NCBI RefSeq assembly: GCF_017811815.1
Contig: NZ_JADKZI010000003.1
Span: forward strand, 186,001-250,000
Reading direction: 5' to 3'
Length of the DNA: 64,000 nucleotides
Origin: Flavonifractor sp. AGMB03687
GTDB taxonomy: Bacteria; Bacillota; Clostridia; Oscillospirales; Oscillospiraceae
Shown: positions 52,942 through 62,297 of the stretch, in pieces
How positions within the stretch are numbered: the first letter of the stretch is position 1
Layout: every line of letters starts with the position of its first letter
Notes under the pieces: generated by a model
What the model was told of the DNA's origin: nothing
The model's database searches: none
Seen by the model: only the letters and a program-made list of their open reading frames with translations
Program-made: the position numbers and the translations under genes

Positions 52942-54327
52942 TTATGCGAATTTCTCGATGTAGCCCATGATAAAGATGATGAGGACGATGATGGGCACCA
53001 CCACGGTGAAATACATCCGCAGCTTGGCGGGGAAGCGCACGCCCTTGCCCTGATCGGCCTCAGCCAGGAAGCCGTCGAAGCCCCAGGCGATCTTCTTGGA
53101 CAGGCAGCAGAAGAGCAGGTAGATCACGGAGCCGATGGGCAGCAGGTTGTTGCTCACCAGGAAGTCCTCGAAGTCCATGATACCCATGCCCAGGATCTTG
53201 ATGCCGCTCCAGAGGTTGTTGCCCAGCAGGCAGGGCAGGCTCAGCAGGAAGATGAGCACCAGGTTGACCGCCACCGCCTTGCGGCGGGACACCCCCCACT
53301 TGTCCATCCAGCAGGCCAGAATGTTCTCAAACACGGCGGTGATGGTGGACAGGGCGGCAAAGAAGAGGAACACGAAGAAGAGCGCGCCCCACAGCCGGCC
53401 GCCGGGCATGGCATTGAACACGTTAGGCAGGGTGATAAAGATCAGGTTGGAACCGGAGTCGGGATTGACGCCGAATGCAAAGGCAGAGGGGAAGATGATC
53501 AGGCCGGACACAAAGGCCACGCAGGTATCCAGGATACCCACGCTGATAGTCTCGCCGAACAGGCGGCGGTCCTTGCCGATGTAGCTGCCGAAGATGGCCA
53601 TGGCGCCGATGCCCAGGCTCAGGGTAAAGAAGGCCTGGCCCATGGCGGCGTAGATGGCCTCGCCCAGACGGAAGTTGCCGTTGGCGTCGTACATCAGGTT
53701 GTCGAAGTTGGGCACCAGATAGAACTCCAGGCCCTTGATGGCGCCGGGCAGGGTGATGGCACGGATAGCCAGCACCACCAGCAGGAACAGCAGGCACAGC
53801 ATCATGAACTTGTTGGCCTTCTCCACGCCGTTGCGCAGGCCGCGGCTGCAGATCACCATGCCCAGCACGATGACGATGGCCATAAAGAGCAGCTGCATCC
53901 CGGGCTGGGACACCATGGTGCCGAAGGACTGCTCCACACCGGCCTTATCCAGGCCGTCAAACTGACCGGCAGCGATCTTGAAGAAGTACATCAGCAGCCA
54001 GCCGGCGATGGTGGTATAGAACATCATGAGCAGGTAGTTGCCCGCCATACCGAACCAGCCGTACCAGTGCCACTTGGTGCCCTTGGGCTCCAGCTCCTGG
54101 AAGGACACGATGATGCTCTTGCGGCTGGCCCGGCCCACGGCGAACTCCATCGCCATGATGGGCAGACCCATGGCCACCAGAAACACCAGATAGATCAGCA
54201 CAAAGGCGGCGCCGCCGTACTGCCCCACGATGTAGGGGAAACGCCAGACGTTGCCCAGGCCGATGGCGCACCCGGCAGAGATGAGCACGAAGCCCAGCCG
54301 GGACGCAAAGGTCTCTCTCTCTTTCAC
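52942..54327 (-). CDS. Sodium-dependent transporter, NSS/SNF family
   Basis: A 461-residue symporter with about 11-12 membrane segments. IGLGNVWRFPYIVGQYGGAAF is the first-helix sodium/substrate motif of the family (bacterial LeuT, MhsT). It probably imports amino acids such as branched-chain or aromatic ones. The start is GTG 54327 behind AAGGAGG; the in-frame extension to 54507 would run through leader hairpins. Confidence 0.9.
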   Translation of the reverse strand: MKERETFASRLGFVLISAGCAIGLGNVWRFPYIVGQYGGAAFVLIYLVFLVAMGLPIMAMEFAVGRASRKSIIVSFQELEPKGTKWHWYGWFGMAGNYLLMMFYTTIAGWLLMYFFKIAAGQFDGLDKAGVEQSFGTMVSQPGMQLLFMAIVIVLGMVICSRGLRNGVEKANKFMMLCLLFLLVVLAIRAITLPGAIKGLEFYLVPNFDNLMYDANGNFRLGEAIYAAMGQAFFTLSLGIGAMAIFGSYIGKDRRLFGETISVGILDTCVAFVSGLIIFPSAFAFGVNPDSGSNLIFITLPNVFNAMPGGRLWGALFFVFLFFAALSTITAVFENILACWMDKWGVSRRKAVAVNLVLIFLLSLPCLLGNNLWSGIKILGMGIMDFEDFLVSNNLLPIGSVIYLLFCCLSKKIAWGFDGFLAEADQGKGVRFPAKLRMYFTVVVPIIVLIIFIMGYIEKFA

Positions 54328-54335
54328 GATCTTTC

Positions 54336-54560
54336 CTCCTTGGCTTGGCCGCCTGCGGCGGCCTTTTGGGCGGGGTCTCTGTCCCCTGCCCTGCCCCAAA
54401 TTCCTCCCGACAGACACACCGCCGCCTAAGAGAATTCCCGCGGCTTTAACCGCGGGAACGATCGGCATACGGAACGGCACCAACAAACACCCTCTGGCCG
54501 GCCCCACTCCGTTGCGTGGTCGATTCAGCAGACATTATCATAGCCGATTTTATCTGCGCT
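54336..54560 (-). other. Leader region of the NSS transporter with hairpins
   Basis: Two clear hairpins: CCCGCGG/CCGCGGG at about 54438-54457 and GGCCGCC/GGCGGCC directly ahead of the ribosome binding site. GGGGACAGAG recalls part of the glycine riboswitch, but the rest of that aptamer is absent. No known riboswitch is called. Confidence 0.4.
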
Positions 54561-54605
54561 GTCAATCGTCAGCCGTACATAATAGTGTATTTTTATCCAC
54601 TTTTC

Positions 54606-54854
54606 TTATAACCAGTCCTCGATTACATCCCGCAGGGTCACCGGGGACACCTGATTGCGGCGGATCAGATCCACCAGCTCGTCAATGCGCCCGGTGCTCA
54701 CCGTGATATTGGGCACCGCCTCGCAGTCTCCATCCGGCCCGGTCACCTTGACACCATAGCTCTCACAACTCAGACCGCCCACCGCCATCTCATCCACCAG
54801 AATGGCATAGCGGTAGGCGCACCCCTGCGGGCTCTCCAGCAGCAGCTCTCGCAT
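54606..54854 (-). CDS. DUF6514-like small protein
   Basis: An 82-residue protein (MRELLLESPQGCAYRYAILVDE, VSPVTLRDVIEDWL), ATG 54854 behind AAGGGGGAG. Two short beta hairpins and a C-terminal helix are suggested. The DUF6514 assignment is from memory of similar Clostridia proteins. Function unknown. Confidence 0.75.
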   Translation of the reverse strand: MRELLLESPQGCAYRYAILVDEMAVGGLSCESYGVKVTGPDGDCEAVPNITVSTGRIDELVDLIRRNQVSPVTLRDVIEDWL

Positions 54855-54971
54855 GGATTTCTCCCCCTTTGTACGTTCTATGACTCAATTATACATCTTT
54901 ACCACAAATTGTAAAGTTTTACCGTTCGTATTTTTTCGTCACAAAACGCCAGCAGGGAATCCATCCCCAGG

Positions 54972-55835
54972 TCATTTACGCTCCGCCCAGGTATAGAGCA
55001 GCACCGCTCCCAGGATGATAACCGCCCCCAGCAGCTGCACCGGAGTAGGGATCTCTCCAAACAAAGGGACCGCCAGTGCGCCCGAGAACACCGGCTCGCA
55101 CAGCTTGACCGCTGACACATAGGCAGGCGAGAGAAATTTCAGGCACCAGCTGAACAGACTATGCCCCATCAGGGTACACAGCACCGCCAGACCCAGACCG
55201 ATGAGCCACTCCCGGGCCCCGTAACCCACCAGGGGCGTACCGCTGGCCAGGGCCATGATGAGCAGGGTAAGGAAGCAGGCCAGGTAGGTCAAAAAGGTAT
55301 AAATGGTGGTAGAAAGGTATCCTCTCTGTATTCTTCCAATCAAAGTATACAGAGCGACAAAGAATGCGGCAGCCAGCGCCAGGAGATTTCCATACAAAAC
55401 GCTGTCCTGTCCGCCTCCCGCCAAAGCCAGTACCGCACTGCCGCCAAAGGCCATGACAATGGCCACCACCCCCAGCGGCGGGATCTTGCCCTTCAGGAAG
55501 AGAGCAAAACCCAGGGCGGTAAAGATGACCTCGGTGCTCACCAGCACGGTGGACACTGCCACGCCAGTCCACTTCAGCGACTCAAACCAGGTGAGAAAAT
55601 GGAGGGCCAGGCAGATGCCGCTGAGGGTACACATCAGCACATCCCTGCCCCGCACCTGGAGCAGTTCCTTGCGGAACTTAAACAGCACCACCGGCAGCAG
55701 CAGGACCACCGTCCAGCCCAGGCGATACACCGCCGTGATCACCGATGGGGCCTGGGAGTAGCGCACCAGGATGGCGGATATGGAAATGCCCAGTACGCCC
55801 AGCAGCAGTACGCCGTTGGGATGACGCTCCAGCAT
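54972..55835 (-). CDS. EamA/DMT-family transporter
   Basis: A 287-residue membrane protein with ten predicted segments in two EamA repeats (ISISAILVRYSQAPSVITAVYRLGW; FLSPAYVSAVKLCEPVFSGALAVPLFGE). It likely exports or imports a small metabolite. ATG 55835 follows GAGGAGGG. No substrate hint from neighbours. Confidence 0.9.
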   Translation of the reverse strand: MLERHPNGVLLLGVLGISISAILVRYSQAPSVITAVYRLGWTVVLLLPVVLFKFRKELLQVRGRDVLMCTLSGICLALHFLTWFESLKWTGVAVSTVLVSTEVIFTALGFALFLKGKIPPLGVVAIVMAFGGSAVLALAGGGQDSVLYGNLLALAAAFFVALYTLIGRIQRGYLSTTIYTFLTYLACFLTLLIMALASGTPLVGYGAREWLIGLGLAVLCTLMGHSLFSWCLKFLSPAYVSAVKLCEPVFSGALAVPLFGEIPTPVQLLGAVIILGAVLLYTWAERK

Positions 55836-55903
55836 GGTGTTTCCCTCCTCTCTACGGTCTTTCAGTATACCCTATTTCCCCCAGCCGTGCAATCAATCTC
55901 TGC

Positions 55904-55942
55904 ATAAAAAAACACCGGCCAGATGATCTGGCCGGTGTTTTA
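55904..55942. terminator. Terminator of the butyrate operon
   Basis: AACACCGGCCAGAT and ATCTGGCCGGTGTT form a perfect hairpin directly past the etfA stop. Confidence 0.92.
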
Positions 55943-55957
55943 TGCGGTAAGGATTCC

Positions 55958-57061
55958 TTACTTCTCAGCCTTAGCGGCGCGGATAGCCTCGATGAGCATG
56001 GGAGTGACCTTGTACAGGTCGCCCACGATGCCGTAGGAGGCCACGTCGAAGATGGGAGCGGAATCGTTCTTGTTCACAGCGATGATGCACTCGGAGTCCT
56101 GCATGCCAGCCAGGTGCTGGATGGCGCCGGAGATGCCCAGAGCAACATAGATGCGGGGGTGAACGGTCTTGCCGGTCTGGCCAACCTGATGGTCGGCAGT
56201 GATCCAGCCAGCGTCCACGCAGGCACGGGAGGAGCCCACAACGCCGCCCAGGACGCCAGCCAGCTCCTCAGCCAGCTTCAGGCCGCCCTCGACGTCCTTG
56301 CTGATGCCGCGGCCCACGGAGACCACCACGTCAGCGCCGATCAGGTCAACCAGCTTCTTAGCAGCCTTCTTGACCTCCAGCACCTCAACATGGATGTCGG
56401 ACTTGTCCAGCTTGACGTCCACATTCTCGATGACGGTCTTGGCAGCGCCGGCCTCGTCGTAGGGCTGGGTCTGCATAACGCCGGGACGAACGGTGGACAT
56501 CTGGGGACGGAAGCGGGGGCAGATGATGGTAGCCATCAGGTGACCGCCGAAAGCAGGACGGGTCATCTTCAGGTTGGTGTTCTCCTCGAACACGGTGTTG
56601 TCCACGTCAATGGTAGAGGTGGTCTTCAGGAACTCCTTGTACTTGGCCACGTCCACGTCGAGGTGGGTACAGTCGGCGGTCAGGCCGGTGTGCAGCCGGG
56701 CAGCGCAGCGGGGGCCCAGGTCACGACCGATGTTGGTGGCGCCGATGAGGAAGATCTCGGGCTTCTTGTCCTCCACCAGGTCGCAGATGACCTTGGTGTA
56801 GGCGTCGGTGGTGTAAACGTCCAGCAGCTCATGGTTGCAGTAGTACACCTTGTCGGCGCCGTAGCCGCCCAGAGCCTTCAGGTACTCTTCCTTGATGTCC
56901 TTGCCCAGGACCACGCCGCAGAGCTCAACGCCCAGGTCGTTGGCCAGCTTACGGCCCTCGGAGAGGAGCTGGTAGCTGGTGGACATGATAACGCCCTCGC
57001 GCTGCTCACAGAAAACCCATACGCCCTTGAAGGCGGCGGTATCGCTACTATTGAAAGCCAT
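55958..57061 (-). CDS. etfA: Electron transfer flavoprotein, alpha subunit
   Basis: A 367-residue EtfA. The C-terminal FAD domain has [37 protein letters not shown] and [13 protein letters not shown]. With EtfB it passes electrons to or from butyryl-CoA dehydrogenase; in clostridia the complex bifurcates electrons from NADH to crotonyl-CoA and ferredoxin. Last gene of the operon. Confidence 0.96.
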   Translation of the reverse strand: MAFNSSDTAAFKGVWVFCEQREGVIMSTSYQLLSEGRKLANDLGVELCGVVLGKDIKEEYLKALGGYGADKVYYCNHELLDVYTTDAYTKVICDLVEDKKPEIFLIGATNIGRDLGPRCAARLHTGLTADCTHLDVDVAKYKEFLKTTSTIDVDNTVFEENTNLKMTRPAFGGHLMATIICPRFRPQMSTVRPGVMQTQPYDEAGAAKTVIENVDVKLDKSDIHVEVLEVKKAAKKLVDLIGADVVVSVGRGISKDVEGGLKLAEELAGVLGGVVGSSRACVDAGWITADHQVGQTGKTVHPRIYVALGISGAIQHLAGMQDSECIIAVNKNDSAPIFDVASYGIVGDLYKVTPMLIEAIRAAKAEK

Positions 57062-57080
57062 TCTATTGCTCTCCTTTCAA

Positions 57081-57881
57081 TCAGATAATGTGCTTGTCGT
57101 TGAGGATGGAGACCAGCTTCTCGACAGTCGCCTTGTCGGCGCCCTCCATCATCATACCGGCGCCCTTCACCGGGGGAGAGAAGGACTTGTACACATTCGT
57201 GGGAGAGCCCTTCAGGCCGATGGTAGTAACATCAATCAGGGGATCGTCCTTCAGAGTCTCATAGTTGTAGACTTCCAGAGGCTTCTGGTAGCACTCCATG
57301 ATGCCGCCCACGCTCATGTAGCGGGCGTCGTTGAGCTCCTTCACGCAGGTCAGCAGGCAGGGGGTCTGGACCTTGATGGTCATGTAGCCGTCCTCCAGCA
57401 GACGCTTGACGGTGACGTCCTTGCCCTCCACGTTGATCTCGGCAACGTAGGAGACCTGGGGCAGGTTCAGCTTCTCAGCGATCTGGGGACCGACCTGGGC
57501 GGTATCGCCGTCGATGGCCTGACGGCCGCAGAACACGATGTCGCCGTCCTCAACGCCGATCTTCTTGATGGCAGCAGCCAGGATCTGAGAAGTGGCGTAA
57601 GTATCGGAACCACCGAACTCACGGGCGGAAACCAGAACGGCCTCGTCGCAGCCCATGGCCAGCAGCTCACGCAGCATGCCCTCGGCGGGCGGGGGGCCCA
57701 TGGAGACCACAACCACCTTGCAGCCGGTGGCGTCCTTGATCCGCAGGGCGGCCTCAACAGCAGCCAGGTCGTCGTGGTTGGTGATGGTAGCCATGGCGGC
57801 ACGGTCCATGGTGCCGTCTTCCTTCACCGCCACCACACCGGAGGTATCCGGGACCTGCTTAACACAAACGATGCATTTCAT
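57081..57881 (-). CDS. etfB: Electron transfer flavoprotein, beta subunit
   Basis: A 266-residue EtfB (MKCIVCVKQVPDT, VVVVSMGPPPAEGMLRELLAMG, IVFCGRQAIDGDTAQVGPQIAE). The nucleotide-binding loop is typical of bifurcating clostridial EtfB. It lies between bcd and etfA with a 19-bp gap to etfA. Confidence 0.96.
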   Translation of the reverse strand: MKCIVCVKQVPDTSGVVAVKEDGTMDRAAMATITNHDDLAAVEAALRIKDATGCKVVVVSMGPPPAEGMLRELLAMGCDEAVLVSAREFGGSDTYATSQILAAAIKKIGVEDGDIVFCGRQAIDGDTAQVGPQIAEKLNLPQVSYVAEINVEGKDVTVKRLLEDGYMTIKVQTPCLLTCVKELNDARYMSVGGIMECYQKPLEVYNYETLKDDPLIDVTTIGLKGSPTNVYKSFSPPVKGAGMMMEGADKATVEKLVSILNDKHII

Positions 57882-57904
57882 ATCGTAACTTCCCTCCAGT
57901 TCCT

Positions 57905-59065
57905 TTAGTTGACGCCCAGGTTGGCAGAAATGACCATCCGCTGGACCTCGCTGGTGCCCTCGTAGATCTCAGTGATCTTGGCGTCGCGCATCATGCGCTC
58001 CACGGGGTACTCACGGGTGTAGCCGTAGCCGCCGAACAGCTGCACGCAGCGGCGGGTCACGTCGCTGGCGGTCTCAGCAGCAACCAGCTTAGCCATGGCA
58101 GCGTCCATGGTGTAGGGCTCATGGTTCTGCTTCTTCATGGCAGCGGAGTAGACCAGCCACTTGGCAGCCTCAGTCTTGGCGTGCATGTCAGCCAGCTGGA
58201 ACTGGGTGTTCTGGAACTGGGAAATGCGCTTACCGAACTGGACGCGCTCCTTGGTGTACTTGATGGTCTCCTCGATGGCGCCCTCAGCCAGGCCCAGAGC
58301 CTGAGAGGCGATGCCGATACGGCCGCCGTCCAGGGTCTTCATGGCGATGCCGAAGCCCTTGCCCTGCTTGCCCAGCAGACGGTCAGCGGGGATGACGCAG
58401 TCCTCCATGATCAGCTCACAGGTGGAGGAGCCCTTGATGCCCATCTTCTTCTCGTGCTTGCCCACGGAGAAGCCGGGATCGGTGCGCTCCACGATGAAGG
58501 CGGAGATCTCCTTCTTCTTGCGGCCGCGCTTGTCGGTGGACACGCCGGTGATGGCGAAGATCACGAACACATTGGCGTAGCCAGCGTTGGTGATGAAGAT
58601 CTTGGAGCCGTTGAGCACCCAGTTGCCGTTCTCGTCCTTCACGGCGGTGGTCTGCTGACCCTGGGCGTCGGTGCCGGCGCCGGGCTCGGTCAGACCGAAA
58701 GCGCCGATCCACTCGCCGGAGCACAGCTTGGGCAGATACTTCATCTTCTGCTCCTCGGTGCCGTTCTCATAGATGGGAGCGCAGCACAGGGAGGTGTGAG
58801 CGGAGATGATAACGCCGGTGGTACCACAGACCTTGCTCATCTCCTCGACGGCCATGACGTAGGACAGAACGTCCGCGCCGGCGCCGCCGTACTCCTTGGG
58901 GAAATAGATGCCCATCATGCCCAGCTTGGCCATCTTCTTGACGGTCTCCTCAGGGAACGCCTCGTTCTCGTCCACCCACTCAGCCAGGGGCTTGACTTCG
59001 TTTTCGGCAAAGTCACGGTACATCTTGCGGAGCATTTCCTGCTCTTTGGAAAGGTGCAGATCCAT
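57905..59065 (-). CDS. bcd: Butyryl-CoA dehydrogenase
   Basis: A 386-residue acyl-CoA dehydrogenase reducing crotonyl-CoA to butyryl-CoA. FGLTEPGAGTDAQGQ binds FAD/substrate; the catalytic Glu lies in ITEIYEGTSEVQRMVI near residue 369. Surrounded by crt, hbd and etfBA, so the short-chain assignment is firm. Confidence 0.95.
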   Translation of the reverse strand: MDLHLSKEQEMLRKMYRDFAENEVKPLAEWVDENEAFPEETVKKMAKLGMMGIYFPKEYGGAGADVLSYVMAVEEMSKVCGTTGVIISAHTSLCCAPIYENGTEEQKMKYLPKLCSGEWIGAFGLTEPGAGTDAQGQQTTAVKDENGNWVLNGSKIFITNAGYANVFVIFAITGVSTDKRGRKKKEISAFIVERTDPGFSVGKHEKKMGIKGSSTCELIMEDCVIPADRLLGKQGKGFGIAMKTLDGGRIGIASQALGLAEGAIEETIKYTKERVQFGKRISQFQNTQFQLADMHAKTEAAKWLVYSAAMKKQNHEPYTMDAAMAKLVAAETASDVTRRCVQLFGGYGYTREYPVERMMRDAKITEIYEGTSEVQRMVISANLGVN

Positions 59066-59156
59066 TTGTTGCCTTCCTCCTAGATATGTATTTCACAACG
59101 GCGGGCGGGAGTTTTTGGGCTCCCGCCCGTCGTTTTGCGCAGTATGAATGAGGCTC

Positions 59157-60008
59157 TTACTTCTTGGTGTAGTCGTAGAAGCCGATACCGGTCTTGCGGC
59201 CCAGCTTGCCGGCGCGGACCATCTTCCGCAGCAGCAGGGAGGCACGGTACTTGGGATCGTGAGTCTCGTTGTACAGGGTGTCCATGATGGCCAGGCACAC
59301 GTCCAGGCCCACCAGATCGCCCAGAGCCAGGGGGCCCATGGGGTGGTTGGCGCCCAGCTTCATAGCGGTGTCAACGCCCTCAACGGTGGCCACGCCGGTG
59401 TACACCAGGTCGATGCCCTCGTTGATCATGGGGATCAGGATCTTGTTGACCACGAAGCCGGGGGCCTCATTGACCTCGACGGGCTCCTTGCCGATCTCCA
59501 CGGACAGATCGCGGATGGTGTTGAAGGTCTCGTCGGAAGTGTGAGCGCCGCGGATAACCTCCACCAGCTTCATGACGGTGGCGGGGTTGAAGAAGTGCAT
59601 GCCGATGAACTTGTCGGCGCGCTTGGTAGCGGCGGCGATGGCGGTGATGGAGATAGAAGAGGTGTTGGAGGCCAGGATGGTCTCGGGCTTGCAGATGCTG
59701 TCCAGCTCGGCAAAGATGCTCTTCTTGATGTCCAGGTTCTCGATGGCGGCCTCGACGACCAGGTCGGCGTCGGCAGCAGCAGCCAGATCGGTGGTGAAGC
59801 TCATGTGAGACAGGATGGCAGCCTTCTTATCCTCGTCCATCTTGCCCTTGGCAACCAGCTTATCCAGGCTCTTGTTCAGGCGGGCCTCGGAAGCCTTGAT
59901 GATGTCGTCGTTGATGTCGCGGACAACAACGTCAAAGTCCTTCTTGGCAAAGACCTGAGCAATGTCCAGGCCCATGGTGCCGCCACCGATGACAACAATC
60001 TTCTTCAT
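59157..60008 (-). CDS. hbd: 3-hydroxybutyryl-CoA dehydrogenase
   Basis: A 283-residue NAD-dependent dehydrogenase. The Rossmann motif [17 protein letters not shown] is at ~4-20; [16 protein letters not shown] and [17 protein letters not shown] are family-typical. ATG 60008 is chosen by homology; the in-frame extension to 60086 lacks a site and similarity. It reduces acetoacetyl-CoA upstream of Crt. Confidence 0.96.
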   Translation of the reverse strand: MKKIVVIGGGTMGLDIAQVFAKKDFDVVVRDINDDIIKASEARLNKSLDKLVAKGKMDEDKKAAILSHMSFTTDLAAAADADLVVEAAIENLDIKKSIFAELDSICKPETILASNTSSISITAIAAATKRADKFIGMHFFNPATVMKLVEVIRGAHTSDETFNTIRDLSVEIGKEPVEVNEAPGFVVNKILIPMINEGIDLVYTGVATVEGVDTAMKLGANHPMGPLALGDLVGLDVCLAIMDTLYNETHDPKYRASLLLRKMVRAGKLGRKTGIGFYDYTKK

Positions 60009-60118
60009 AGCAGAAAACCTCTTTTCAATCTTTTTGATGAAAACGTTCCAAATCTGGTCAGACGGATTTGCTATTACAGGTGTCATAAGGAATGTACACC
60101 GGAAAATCTCCGGTCAGC

Positions 60119-60895
60119 TTACTTGTTCTGGAAGTGCTTCTCAGCGCGCTTCTCCAGGAAGGCGCCCATGCCCTCGTCCTTGTCGGCAGTGCCGCAGCAG
60201 ACGCCGAAGGCCTCAGCCTCGAAGGCGGAGCCGGTGGCGATGTCGGTCTGCATGCCCATGCGGATGCAGCGCTTGGACTCCTGCACGGCGATCTGAGCGT
60301 TGGCGCAGATGGCGTTGGCCAGCTCCATGGCCTTATCCATCAGCTCCTCGGCGGGATAGACCTCGCTGACCAGGCCGATGGCCTTGGCCTCGTCGGCCTT
60401 GATGACCTTGGCGGTGAGGATCAGCTCCATAGCCTTGGAGACGCCCACGATACGGGGCAGCCGCTGAGTGCCGGCGAAGCCGGGGGTGATGCCCAGGCCC
60501 ACCTCGGGCTGACCAAACTTGGCCTTCTCGCTGGCCAGACGGATATCACAAGCCATGCTCAGCTCGCAGCCGCCGCCCAGGGCAAAGCCGTTGATGGCAG
60601 CGATGACAGGCTTGGCCATATTCTCCAGCTTCAGGAACACACCGCCGCCGTGCACGCCGAACTTCTTGCCGTCGATGGAAGAGAAGTTCTTCATCTCGCC
60701 GATATCAGCGCCCGCCACAAAAGAGCGGCCCGCGCCGGTAAGGATCATAACATAGATCTCGTCGTCCGCGGCCACCTGATCGATGACAGCGTCCAGATCG
60801 CTCAGAACCTGGCTGTTCAGCGCGTTCAGCGCCTCCTGCCGGTCAATGGTGACCACGCCGACGTGGCCCTGCTTTTCCAGCTTCACAAAACCCAT
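60119..60895 (-). CDS. crt: 3-hydroxybutyryl-CoA dehydratase (crotonase)
   Basis: A 258-residue crotonase. AFVAGADIGEM forms the oxyanion hole, and GQPEVGLGITPGFAGTQRL carries the catalytic Glu pair region. First gene of the butyrate operon. No thl (acetyl-CoA acetyltransferase) gene is next to it in this window. Confidence 0.96.
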   Translation of the reverse strand: MGFVKLEKQGHVGVVTIDRQEALNALNSQVLSDLDAVIDQVAADDEIYVMILTGAGRSFVAGADIGEMKNFSSIDGKKFGVHGGGVFLKLENMAKPVIAAINGFALGGGCELSMACDIRLASEKAKFGQPEVGLGITPGFAGTQRLPRIVGVSKAMELILTAKVIKADEAKAIGLVSEVYPAEELMDKAMELANAICANAQIAVQESKRCIRMGMQTDIATGSAFEAEAFGVCCGTADKDEGMGAFLEKRAEKHFQNK

Positions 60896-60930
60896 TTGTT
60901 CTGCCTCCTTGTCCTGTTACCTATCTAGAA

Positions 60931-60948
60931 TTGTTATAATTTTAACAA
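60931..60948 (-). promoter_or_regulatory. Rex-type operator of the butyrate operon
   Basis: TTGTTATAATTTTAACAA is an 18-bp palindrome with one mismatch against the Rex consensus TTGTTAANNNNTTAACAA. It lies just downstream of the -10, roughly +8 to +25, where a repressor would block transcription. Rex is released when NADH is high, so the operon would switch on under reducing conditions. Confidence 0.85.
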
Positions 60949-60962
60949 GTTCTCACCTAATA

Positions 60963-60991
60963 AGTATACCGCACCCCCGCCAAACAGGCAA
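60963..60991 (-). promoter_or_regulatory. Promoter of the butyrate operon
   Basis: TTGCCT (60991-60986) and TATACT (60968-60963) are 17 bp apart on the minus strand. Confidence 0.8.
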
Positions 60992-61167
60992 GTAAAATGC
61001 AAGAGAATTTCGTTATTTTTTTATCAATGATTATAGACAATGTGCACAATTCGCTTTCGGAATGCCGCCGCAACTATGGGGCGAATCGGCAAACCATCCG
61101 GTTTTCCGCCCTTTTCGTCCCATTTTCCCCACGTGCCGAAGAGTGGCTGTTTGGTTAATATGTACAA

Positions 61168-61186
61168 CCGGGGTCTGGAACCCCGG
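61168..61186 (-). terminator. Weak terminator after the bile salt hydrolase-like gene
   Basis: CCGGGGT (61168-61174) and ACCCCGG (61180-61186) form a hairpin a few bases past the stop, with a T-containing but broken tail. The bases up to 60991 show nothing further. Confidence 0.5.
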
Positions 61187-61193
61187 CCGCCGG

Positions 61194-62165
61194 TCAGCCG
61201 TCCACGCGGATTTGCTGGGTGGTGATCAGAGGGCGGCAGATCAGCTCTCTGCCCGCTCGCTTCTCCTCGTCCATGGGGACCGCCGTGATCTGGCTGTTCC
61301 CGTAGGTCTTATAATAATAGGTGCCCGTTCTGCCGTTGATGCAGCAGCTGTAATCGGTGATGTCCCATTTGCCCTCCGGGGTACGCACCGCTCCCCGGGG
61401 CATGGCCACCGCGTCCAGGATGTGAAAGACCTGCCCCACACTGGAGGCCTCGTCGGGCTCACAGGCGCTGTTGCACTTCAAAAAGGCCGCCCGGATATAG
61501 CGGGAGGCGGGAGACCAGTCCCCCGGCAGGCCCAGGCTTCCCATTCCCTGTCCAAAGGGGTGCAGCTCCGGCCCACCGAAGCGATTCTCCGGCTGGGCGG
61601 CCGAGAGGCCCAGGTACTGATTGAGATTGGTCAGGTGGAAATCAAAGGTGGGGTTGTTGGTGAGCACCCCCACCGGGTCCTCAAACAGGCGAAGCCCGTC
61701 CGCCATGGGCTCGATCACCATAGACCGCTTGCCATCGGACAGGTGCCAGTGGAGGGGGGCCGAGGGCATGCTGGGCAGGAAGGGCTCCGCCAGCAGCCGA
61801 GTGCGGCGCAGCTGCTCCGCCGCCTGCTCCACGCTCTCGCAGGTACCCAGCAGCCAGGGGATCAGCTCATAGGGGCCCGCAGGGGTACCGTCCTCCGGGC
61901 CACAGGGATAGCAGGCGTTGCCCGGAAAGTTGAGCCCTGCCAGATAGAGCCCCTTCTCGTTGACCGCCTCGGCGTAAAGAGGATAGCCCTCCGCCACGGT
62001 AGCCATGCCGATGATGGCATAATGCCCCTCCAGCGTAGGCATTTGTTTAAAGGTAAGGGGAAAATTCCGGGGAGTAATGACCACCTGCTGGCCGAAGTGA
62101 TACTCCAGATCCAGGTTCCGGCCAAAATAGGGATCACCGGTGGTCAAGGTAAGACTGGTACACAT
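61194..62165 (-). CDS. Choloylglycine hydrolase (bile salt hydrolase-like)
   Basis: A 323-residue Ntn hydrolase of the choloylglycine hydrolase/penicillin acylase family. Catalytic Cys2 follows the start Met (removed in maturation), with GRNLDLEY, NEKGLYLAGLNFPGNACY, LTNNPTFDFHLTNL and SPASRYIRAAFL supplying the conserved Arg and Asn residues. The AGLNFP loop fits bile salt hydrolases, which free bile acids from glycine or taurine. No signal peptide. Its substrate remains to be shown; penicillin V acylase is the alternative. Confidence 0.88.
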   Translation of the reverse strand: MCTSLTLTTGDPYFGRNLDLEYHFGQQVVITPRNFPLTFKQMPTLEGHYAIIGMATVAEGYPLYAEAVNEKGLYLAGLNFPGNACYPCGPEDGTPAGPYELIPWLLGTCESVEQAAEQLRRTRLLAEPFLPSMPSAPLHWHLSDGKRSMVIEPMADGLRLFEDPVGVLTNNPTFDFHLTNLNQYLGLSAAQPENRFGGPELHPFGQGMGSLGLPGDWSPASRYIRAAFLKCNSACEPDEASSVGQVFHILDAVAMPRGAVRTPEGKWDITDYSCCINGRTGTYYYKTYGNSQITAVPMDEEKRAGRELICRPLITTQQIRVDG

Positions 62166-62251
62166 GGTTGACGCCTCCTGTTTCCATGGCTGCGCCCTGG
62201 GGCGCGCTCCTTAGTTTGGCGGCTCCCGACGGACGCTATCCTGCTTCTGTA

Positions 62252-62290
62252 GAAAAAGGGCCTGCCGCGGGGAAACGCGACAGGCCCTTA
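62252..62290 (-). terminator. Terminator after nrdJ
   Basis: AGGGCCTGCCGCG and CGCG-CAGGCCCT pair; the minus strand continues into T after it. Confidence 0.88.
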
Positions 62291-62297
62291 GACCTTT

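Noticed and set aside
54336-54560. Glycine riboswitch ahead of the sodium symporter
   Set aside because: Only a GGGGACAGAG stretch resembles the aptamer; the CGAAGG core and the tandem layout are missing.
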